From NCBI GenBank assembly GCA_900767495.1, contig CAAFZH010000111.1, forward strand, positions 1-10,181: a stretch of 10,181 bases of DNA, written 5' to 3'. The notes below the pieces were generated by a model. It was not told where the DNA came from. It was given only the letters and a program-made list of their open reading frames with translations, and ran no database searches. Both the position numbers and the translations under genes were made by a program. The stretch comes from Clostridia bacterium (GTDB lineage Bacteria; Bacillota; Clostridia; Christensenellales; Borkfalkiaceae). How positions within the stretch are numbered: the first letter of the stretch is position 1; each line of letters begins with the position of its first letter. Positions 1-9,400 of the stretch are shown here, piece by piece.

Positions 1-19
1 ATATACCTTTCACTTAAGT

Positions 20-66
20 GGTGGGATATTTCGCTTGCGCTCAATATGACGTGTTTTTTTGCTTCC
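20..66. repeat. Direct repeat, copy 1 (47 bp)
   Basis: Begins GGTGGGATATTTCGCTTGCG and ends in a run of seven T followed by GCTTCC. It matches 259-306 except for one substitution (G at 39, A at 278) and one fewer T in the run. Its complement contains CATATTGAGCGCAAGCGA. That resembles the TCATTCTGAGCGAAGCGAA-type sequence I remember as a widespread intergenic repeat in uncultured bacteria; the link rests on memory only. Confidence 0.88.
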
Positions 67-321
67 TCCTTCGGGGTAGATTCCCCCGCTGAAACGGAGG
101 AAATGTCGCGATAGCGACAAAAGGGGGCGCGTCCGCCGCGTAGGCGAAGTGGCACGAAGTGCCGATAGGGGATATTATTATCTCGCGGTAATTCACCCTC
201 CCGTGAGTTTGCCGCGCTTACGCTCGCAAAGACGCTATAACGAGTAACACGATAGTTCGGTGGGATATTTCGCTTGCACTCAATATGACGTGTTTTTTTT
301 GCTTCCCCCGAAGAAGGAAGC
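61..321. repeat. 261-bp segment bounded by imperfect 16-bp inverted repeats, MITE-like
   Basis: GCTTCCTCCTTCGGGG at 61-76 and CCCCGAAGAAGGAAGC at 306-321 are inverted with 15 of 16 positions paired. Inside lie smaller stems: TTCCTCC/GGAGGAA (63-69 with 96-102) enclosing GGGG/CCCC (73-76 with 83-86), then 104-119 and 151-163. The segment encodes no protein. A non-autonomous mobile element or a structured intergenic repeat family are both possible. I see no clear target-site duplication, so the mobile reading is tentative. Confidence 0.5.
259..306. repeat. Direct repeat, copy 2 (48 bp)
   Basis: Second copy of the 20-66 repeat, same orientation, 239 bp further on, with eight T instead of seven and one substitution. 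Each copy runs into one arm of the 16-bp inverted repeat (61-76 and 306-321). Confidence 0.88.
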
Positions 322-333
322 AAGATAAAAGTG

Positions 334-371
334 AAACGCCCGACGCGAAATTTCTTTCGCGTCGGGCGTTT
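334..371 (-). terminator. Rho-independent terminator, possibly bidirectional
   Basis: A perfect 17-bp inverted repeat lies at 334-350 and 355-371 (AAACGCCCGACGCGAAA and its complement) around a four-base loop, with a GC-rich centre. It starts 38 bases after the stop codon of the giant gene. On the minus strand the stem ends in TTT, then CACTTTT; on the plus strand it ends in TTTTAAAATTTT. It can therefore serve transcripts from either side. Only the minus-strand gene is visible in the window. Confidence 0.9.
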
Positions 372-409
372 TAAAATTTTAGCATATACCGTTTTTACGG
401 TTAAACCCG

Positions 410-3400
410 TTAAGCGGCTTGTTGAGCCTGATCCTCGGTTCCGGTTTCACCACCCGTCTCGGTTCCCGATTCGGCAGTTCTGCTTACACCGAACTCAACG
501 TTTGCTTTACAAGTTGCATTCTTCCAGTTGCTACCGTACAGTCTGTACACCTGATACTCGTCAAGTTCAAACTTTATAGTTTGCTTATTATTCCAATTCT
601 TAAACGTGTTAGGACTGGAATATGCAGATGCAGCCAACAAAGACAACGTTTTGGGGATATAAATTTCCTTAAGAGCAGCACATCCTTCAAACGGATTGAT
701 AATCTTAACGAGGTTTCCACCGAAAGTTACGCTTTCAAGTTTTGTGCAATTTAAGAATGCATTGTTCCAGATAGCCGTTACGGAATCGGGTATTACTACA
801 GACGTAAGTCCGCAACCTTTAAACATTTGATACTCGATTTCGGCAAGATTCTCGGGCAACGTTATACTCGTAAGAGCCGTACAACCGCTGAACATACTCG
901 AACAAAGTTCGGTTACGTTCGGACCAAACGTTACCTTGGTAAGTTTAGTACAATTTTCAAAAGTATAGCCGACCCTAAAACTTTGCGACCCGACGTATCT
1001 TGTAACAACGTCAACGTTAATAACCGCCTCCGTCATTGCGGTGCCCTTGAACGCGTACTCACCGAAGAACGTTATACAGGAAGTATCTATACCGCTCAGT
1101 TTGGCGCATCCCGAGAAAGCGTCTTTCGGAATTTCCGTTACACCTTTCGACATTGTGAAATGTGCCAAAGACGCACAACTGTAAAATGCCGCCTCACCGA
1201 TTTCCACAACCGTATCGGGTAAAGTTATGTTGTCCAACTTCTTACAATTCTTAAACGCATTTTTTCCGATACTCGTTATTTTCGCAGTACTCGGAATAGT
1301 TACCTTCGTAAGCGAAGTACACCCTTCAAAAGTAGAATACGGGATTTCGGTTATATTGTCGCCAAGGAACTTAACTTCGGTGAGAGCAGTACATTTATAA
1401 AATACACTACCCACGCTGGCATCAGTGCTGGTTTCAAAGCCTACCACGCTTGCGGGAATCTCCACATAGGTTAAACCGGAACATTCATTGAACGTACCTA
1501 CTTTGATTTCGGTTACGGTTTCGGGTAAATATACACCCTCGCCTTTCGCCTCACCGGCAAGTACTCTTACAGGATTACCGTCGGGATCTTTTTCAACATT
1601 ACCTTCAGCATCTTTCTTATACTGATAATCGCCGTTTTCGTCAAGCAGGTAGTACGTTACGTATTTGAGTTTAGCGCAATACTTAAACATTTCCCTGGGT
1701 ACGTCCTGAATATTCGACGGCAATATTACCGTATGAACGCCGCTACTTGAAGAGGAAAGCGTTTGATTGCCAATGTCCGCATTTTCAAAGTCGACTTCCG
1801 ACATATCAATCGTAAATCCGCCGACTGTTTTCTTTGCCAAATCACGGAAAGCCTGATAACCAAGCGTCTTTATGGTTTTTGGCAACTTAAGATATTTAAG
1901 ATTATCGCAACCATAGAAAGACCCTTGTCTAATAACCTCGACAGCAGGCATTTCAACTGTTTCAAGACTCGTACAACCCCTGAACGCATACCCTTCGATA
2001 ACCTTCACGGATTTGAGAAGAATTATTTTGGTAACATTGGAGAAATTGCGGAACATATCTGCCTTCAACCTTGTTATGCCGGCGGGAACGGTTATCGTTG
2101 TGCCGTCCTCGTCAACGGTTGCAAAGTAAGCGTTTGTTTCGTCGCCGTTTTCGGTTCTTTCGATAATCTGGTTATTCTCAAAGCGGAACGTCTTATTCTC
2201 GTTAAAGGTGATATGCATAGTTGCCGCGCCGCCTTCTTCATCCGCCCAGGTAAGCGAAGGAGTATTTAACGCTCCGTCTCCTATATAAGATACGTTCTTA
2301 GGAATAACTATCGTCTTTAATCCCGAGCCGAAGAAACATTCATCACCGATAGAAGTTACGCTTTCGGGGATAATTACCGACAAAAGTTTTTCGCAACCGG
2401 AGAACATAAACGGCGGCAACTCGTCCACTTTATCGCTAAACGTTACTACGGACAAGTTTGCACAGTCCTCGAATATTCCGTCGCCGGAAGACCAATATCC
2501 ACGAGTATTAGTAGTGTAGAACACGTTAACGTTAGAAAGGTCAATCGTAGCGATTTTACTCTTTTTAAACGCTTTCAACGCAACCTGTCTGACCGACGCG
2601 GGAATTGCGATTGACGAAATATTACTAGATTCAAACGCAGACGGCCCTATCGTAGTAAGATTTTGCGGCAATACCACCGTAGTAAGTTTGGCAGTATTGG
2701 CAAATAACGATTTAGGCAATTCATACGTGCTGTAACAAGCGGTAAGATCGATCTCTACAAGATTAGATTTTTCAAAGGCGTTATCGTAAAGCGTAACGTC
2801 GGAATTTATCTTTATAGAATCTACTCCCGATTGATCGAAAATATTCGCGCAGATTTCTTTCATGCTATAGGGCAACGCATTACCCGTACCTTTATAACCC
2901 GTAAAAGTTATATCGGTGAGTTTAGGCGTCTTATAGAATACTTGTTTACCGATTGCCTCAAGACCTGAGGGAAGAGTTACCTTCGTAAGATTTGCACATT
3001 CGGCAAACTGATTCGACGCGGTGGTTTTTGCACCTACAGACGGCAACTTATTCGCGGCGGTAAGATACCTGACTCCGTCCGGTATAACTATTTCGGTAAG
3101 ACCGGACTTATTGAACGTGTACGGTGCCATATACGTTAAGGAATCGGGAAGTTCGATATTGGCAAGTTTAGTACATTCGGTAAAAGTATACCCCGTAGCC
3201 GTTCCCGAAGAACTTATAGTCCCGAGAATCTCTAACGTATTCGGAAGTTTTACCGTTTCGAGAGAGGAACACTTTTTAAACGCATTATCGCCAATCACCC
3301 TTACTCCATCGGGAATGATTATTTTCTGAAGCGCCGTACAACCGGTAAAGGTATTGCTGCCTATAGTATCGATCTTTATACCTTTAGCAAAGACAACGTT

Positions 3401-6400
3401 AACGAGTTTAGAGCATCCGTTGAACGTATTAGTGCCTAAAGTTTCAAGCGACGACGGCAAAACAACGTCAGTCATAACAGAGCAATTCTGGAAAGCGTAG
3501 TTACCTAAAGTAACTAAAGACTCCGGCAATTTTACCTCCGTCAAAGCCTTACAGCCCGAGAATACGTTGGTACCGATAGAAGAAACAGACGCGTCCGAAG
3601 CAAAAGTTACGTCAGTTAAACTGGTGCAGCCTTTAAACGCATTGTTACCTATAGTAGTTACGGATGACGGTATTTTAATGCTCTTTGCGCAGGCAGTAGT
3701 ACTGAACGAGGCGTTAAACGCGTCGTTACCGATAGTTACAAGCCCTTCGGGTAAAGTAATAGCGGTAATTTTTACGTTGTTGAACGCACTTGCACCCAAA
3801 GTTTTAATAGTATTCGGCAAAGTAACCGCAATGGGGTTTTTAACCGCGGGCGTTCCATTAAACACTTTTCCGTTAAGAGTTTCAAGTTGAACCGGTAACG
3901 ATATCGTAGTCAGACCGGAATTTTCAAACGCGCTTGCACCGAGTTCGGTTATACCGCTACCCCAGGTTATGCTTGCAAGATCCGAACAACCTTTAAACGC
4001 CGAAGCGCCTATCATCTTTATGGAATTCGGCATATTCTTTACGCTCGCAAGCGAAGTACAACCCGCAAATGCGCTCGCATTGATTTGCGTAATATTACCC
4101 GAACCTTCGGCAAACTCGACCTCGGTAAGATTTGTACAACCGCTGAAAGCCGAATCGCCTATCGTAGTTATATTTTTCGGGAATATTACTTTTTTGATAT
4201 AGGGGATTCCCGCATACGCACTGTTGCCGATATTACTTACGGTTATGGTAAGCGTTCCGTTTTCGTCAACGGCAGGCTTTGAGTAAAGGCAAATAACGGT
4301 ATCTTTTAATTTGTTGTAAACAACGCCGTTTTCAGCCGAATAGTTTTCATTCGTCGCCGCGATATTTACGTTCTTTAAAACGATGGTTCCGATGAGCGCG
4401 TCGTCAAGTCCCGATTTAAGCGAGGAAGAGATATTAAGCGTTTCGAGATTATAACAAGCCCTGAACGCCATTTCTCCGACTGTTACGTCAGACGTCGATT
4501 CGGGTATCGTGAACGAGTATAAAGGAGTACCCTCGAACGCGTTTTTACCGATACTTACCAAATCCGCCTTTTCAACGCCGTCAACGTCTTTGGTTTCGAT
4601 TTCGGCAATTTCGACGCCGCTATAAGCAAACGCCCAATCACCTATCGTTGCAATCGTTGCAGGCAGATATATTTTGCTTACTTTTGCAAATCTGAACGCG
4701 CTTTCGCCTATCGTAGTCAACCCGGACGGCATTGCGCCTTCAACGAATTCGTCTTTTGCCACACCGTCTTTTGTTACGGATTTTATCGTACCTATAGCAG
4801 TCAACTTCTTGCAATCGTAGAATACGCTTTTTGCGATTTCGGTAAGTTGACTATCTTTACCGAACGTAACTTTTGTAAGCGCAGGAGAATAGGCGAAAGC
4901 CTCGACACCTATGCTTGTTACGTTGGCAGGAATGAACAATTCTACAATCGACGTTTTATAGAAAGCGTCCTTACCTATCGTAATTAACGACTCCGGTAAG
5001 TTTACAGTCTTAAGTTTATTGTTGTTATAGAACGCCTTTTCGCCGATATCGGTAAGTTTACTCTTATTTTCCGTCGTATCGGTGATAACCACGGTTTCCA
5101 GCGATTTAGCGTTATTGAAAGCATTATTACCGATAGTTTTAACCGTAGACGGTATAACCACCTTGGTCAAAGCGGTAGGCGCATTCGAATAGAACGCATA
5201 ATCGCCTATCGACTCGGTTCTTTCGGGAAGAACGATTTCTTTAAGTTTATAAGCACCGTAGAACGCGCCGTCCGTACCTACACCGTATCCCGTAGAAACA
5301 CCGGACTCAATGATAAGAGGAGTGCCTACGTTACCTGCGGTAAAAGTAATTTTCTCCGCGTAAGAATATCTGAATCCGCCTTTCTGAATGGTGGCAACCG
5401 TAGACGGAACGACTATTTCTTTAGCGCGCGTCCACATAAACATATCGGAAGAAATGGTAGTCATACCTTCCGGCAAAACTATCTTTTCAAGCGTACTGTC
5501 TATGCTCACGTAGAACACGTTACTACCTATAACGATATCCCTGTCAGAGCCTTCGGCATTATTCTCAAAAATAATTTGTTTTATACCTACGTTACCCTTA
5601 AACGCATTATCGGCAACTCTTACAACGGTATTAGGAACGACGACTTTATGCTCGCTGTCGCCCACGTTACTTACGGGGCAGAACAAGAGTTCGGTTGCAT
5701 TTTGTTTTTCGTCCACTTTGTAAAGTATACCGTCAACCACGACAAAACTCTTACTTTCCGCACTAACCGTAAGATTGCTAAGTGCATTATCGTTAGAGAA
5801 CTGACCGTCGCCAAACTCGGTCAACGTGGACGGAATGTGGAACTTTTCAAGTGCGCGGCAATTGGTAAACGCGCTTGCACCTAAAACTTTAAGTCCCTCG
5901 GGCAACTCTACTTCGGTAATACTATCACAGTTCTGGAATGCTTTTTCGCCTATTTCCCCAAGTTTGGTACCCGAAAATACAATCTTACCCAACAAATCGT
6001 TGTTATTGAATGCATAATTTCCGATGTAAGTAAGTCTTGCGGGGAGCGTTAAGGTTCCGGAAAGTCTCGAACATTGATTGAACGCGTTTTTACCTATGGT
6101 AAGTTTATCTGCACCGCCTTCGGCATCGGCGTCAAACGTAACGGTTTTTAAATAAGAACAGTTGTAGAATGCCGCTTCGCCGATTTTTTCAACGGAAGTA
6201 GGAATAACAACGGTGTTAATCTTCTTGTTATCGGAGAATACGTTAGCGCAAATTTCCTTAACGCCGGCTTTTACGACAAATTCACCGCTTAAATAAGTAG
6301 GAGCGTAAATAAGTTTCGTCCCGTCCGCGGTATAATACTCGTCTCTTTCGCCCTTTACGAAATTAGTATTTTTAGCCGATATCTGAAGAGCGGTTATCTT

Positions 6401-9400
6401 GTTGCCGACTACGCTTGCGATACCGAATGCCGGGGTTTCATCGCCTATTATAAGGGTCTGAACGTAATAAGACGTCAAATAATAGTTTGAACCGAACGCT
6501 AAATCCGCGAATACGATTTCGCCTTCTGCGCCGACGGAATTTACCGTAACTTTTTTAAGCGAGGAAGTTCCGCCGAAAGCATATTCTTCCAAAGAATAAA
6601 GGTTTTCGGGAAGAACGACGGACGCAATGGCAGTATTGCCGTAAAACGCTCCGGTTTTGATGGTCAACGACGCGTCGTCTTTAGTACCTTCAAAAGTAAG
6701 CGTGTTAATCTTGTTGCAACCATAGAACGCACCTGCGCCGATGGTAGTAACGGTTGCGCTTATTTCGACGCTGTCTATCTTAGTACACGAATCAAACGCA
6801 CCGCTTGCAATAGCAGTCGCTCTGTCGGTAGTAACAGGATTTTCTCTGCCCTTCGGGCAATATATGATCGTTCTGCCGCTGACGTCGTAAATTATTCCGT
6901 CAACCGAAGAATATGCCGCATTGGCATAAGTTCCCTCGATATTTATTTCTGCAAGTCTGCTGCAAGAAGTAAATATGGTCTGATCGAACGGCATATCGAA
7001 TACAAACTCTTTCGTCGCCGACACCGACGGAGACGCTTTTTTCGTATACGAACTTGCCGCAAGTCTTGCGGGAAGAGTAACCTTAGTCAGATAATTACAA
7101 CTCTTGAACGCCTCGGATTCGATAACCAAAGGTTTAGCGTTTTCTTCATTCTCGAACACTACTTCGGTAAGTTTGCTGCAAGACGTGAAGGCATATTTAC
7201 CCACTTTTTCAACCGAAGCGGGGACAACCACCTTTTCGATACTGCTTCCGCTGAACGCGTAAGAATCTATTATGGTAGTTTTGTCGTAAAGATTCATCTC
7301 GCCGGTTTTACCGAGCGGTATCATAAACAAAGTAGCAGCCGTAACGTTATCGTTACCGTCGACAGTTACCGAATATACGACGCCGTCGTAAGACGCATAC
7401 TTGGAATTACCGTAACCGGATTTATAAATGTTGATGGCGGCAAGGTTTTTACAACCCTTAAACGCACTTGAATCAACGCCCTGACCGTCGCCCGTAGCGA
7501 TATTCACGTTATCGGGAATGTTTATAGATATAAGCGAAGTACCCGCGGACAAATCGTCTACCGATTTTATGGGTAAACTCTTATACGATACGGGAACGGT
7601 TGCGGTAGTAACTTCCGCAAGCGCGCTACCACCCGACACGAGGTAACCGTCGCCCGTCTGATTAAGAGTAAAGTTGAACAATTGCAACCAATTCGCTCTT
7701 ACGGTCGCGCCTTCGGCAAGCGACCATACGCCGATACTGTTACCGTCATTGTCGGTATAACGAATTCCCGCTCCGTTCATATCCGAATACCAGCCGCCGA
7801 ACACGAGGTTCGAGTCGGACGATACGGGAACGGGCAATACGTAATCTTCGTTATAGTGTACGTCTTTGTTGACTACGTCCAACAAACCGCCTACAGCATC
7901 GAAAACTACGGTATATTTTTGCGTTGAGAAATAAGCGTAAAGCGACAAATTCCCCGCCTTATTAAGCGTACCGGAAACAAACTTCGTTCCGTTATATTTA
8001 CCGCCGTTAGGTATGTCGTACCAACCGCTGAACACGTAACCGGGAACGTCGTCCGCCTCGGCGGAAATCTCGTCGCCGTAAGCAGCGTATACCGTCTTAT
8101 AAGTGCCGTCGTTGTTATAGAACTTGACCTCGTAAGCCGTTACCTGAACGGTTTTATAACTTATTTCCTGATCCTCACCGTTTACCAACGCAGTATAAGC
8201 AACTTTAATTTCGTTTACACCGCTCTTATTAAGTTTAATTTTTGCACTCGTAGCGTCTTTTACCGTGGTTTTAACATCACCGACGGTTACGACGTAACCA
8301 CTTGCCAGCGACACAGGGTTCCAGGAAACGACGCCGTTTTCATATTTTACGTTGTCGATAGCCGCATAGTTTACGATGCAAACGTCGGAATACTCGGATT
8401 CCGACGCGGAATCGCCCGATTTCGCTGCGCAAACGCTTATCGCAACGCTCGACTTACCGCTTAAATACTCGCTCTTGAAATCAATAGAAGTTTTATCGGT
8501 AGTAAACGCCTTATCGCCGATTTTTACGGTGTAAGCGGTTGCGCCCGCAACTTCGTTCCAGACGATTTTGCCGTCAACGAGCGTTACGCCCGTGGGAGTG
8601 GCAAGTTGTACTTTATTATAGGGAGCGGCGGTGGTCGCCTCGGGACTGTTGTAACCCTTGGCAACGGGATATACGCCCACGGTGTGTTCGCCCGACGCTA
8701 CGGATTTAAGCGAGTAGGAATTTACCGCGCCTACGTTATATTCCTTGCCGTCTATCACTACCACGTAAGAAATAGCCTTGTCTACGGTATTCCATACGAG
8801 TTCGTTACCGTTTATAACAACGCCTTTTACCGCGTCGAGGTTTCTCTCGAAACGGCAGACTTCAGAAGTGGCAGACACAAATCCGTTGGCTTTAGCCTCT
8901 ACGTATACCTTTATGCCGCCTTTCTGCATTTCGCAGGAGGAGATGTCGTACACGGTGGAAGTTCCGTTATCGAACTGCGTATGACGGTGGTCCGGGTTGC
9001 CGCAATCTACGGTTACCAGATATTTTTCGGCGTTTGCAACCGCATTATATTTAACGGTAGTACCGTCGATTATCTCTACGGTCGGTCTTGCCAACGCTTT
9101 ATTTATATAATAAGCCGTCTTGCTTACGCCGTCGGTAGAAACCGTAACTACGTACTCGCCCGCGTCTTTAAGATAATCCGAAATTTTAAATTCGGTCTGC
9201 GAAACCGTTTGCTGCGTACCCACAGAAACGTTGCTGCTTACCTTGATATCGTACTTCGCACCCGTAGCATAGGAATCCCACGTAACTTTTTCCGAAGTTA
9301 CGCTCAGTCCCGTTATGCCGTCTTTCCAGACGGGGTAAAGATTTACGTTCTGATTAAGCGCGATGCTTTCATTATATTTATAAGTGAGTTTATCCGCGGA

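Larger units (their letters stand above)
1..333. other. Non-coding intergenic spacer containing dispersed-type repeats
   Basis: I see no reading frame with a ribosome site and sensible protein here, and no tRNA-like fold. The stretch is dense in small structures: a perfect 10-bp palindrome CACTTAAGTG at 11-20, two long direct repeats, an outer inverted repeat bounding 61-321, and hairpins at 104-119 (TGTCGC/GCGACA) and 151-163 (GGCAC/GTGCC). GC content and texture differ from the coding region. It ends at the terminator hairpin. Confidence 0.75.

Noticed and set aside
331..754. Short plus-strand open frames starting at the terminator or within the 3' end of the giant gene.
   Set aside because: They run through the terminator stem or antisense to LRR codons, have no ribosome site and no protein-like composition.
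500..7684. Regularly spaced, similar short sequences that might suggest a CRISPR or DNA tandem array.
   Set aside because: The periodicity (about 69 bases) is that of protein LRR units in one open frame. The DNA copies are diverged and there are no identical repeats with unique spacers.
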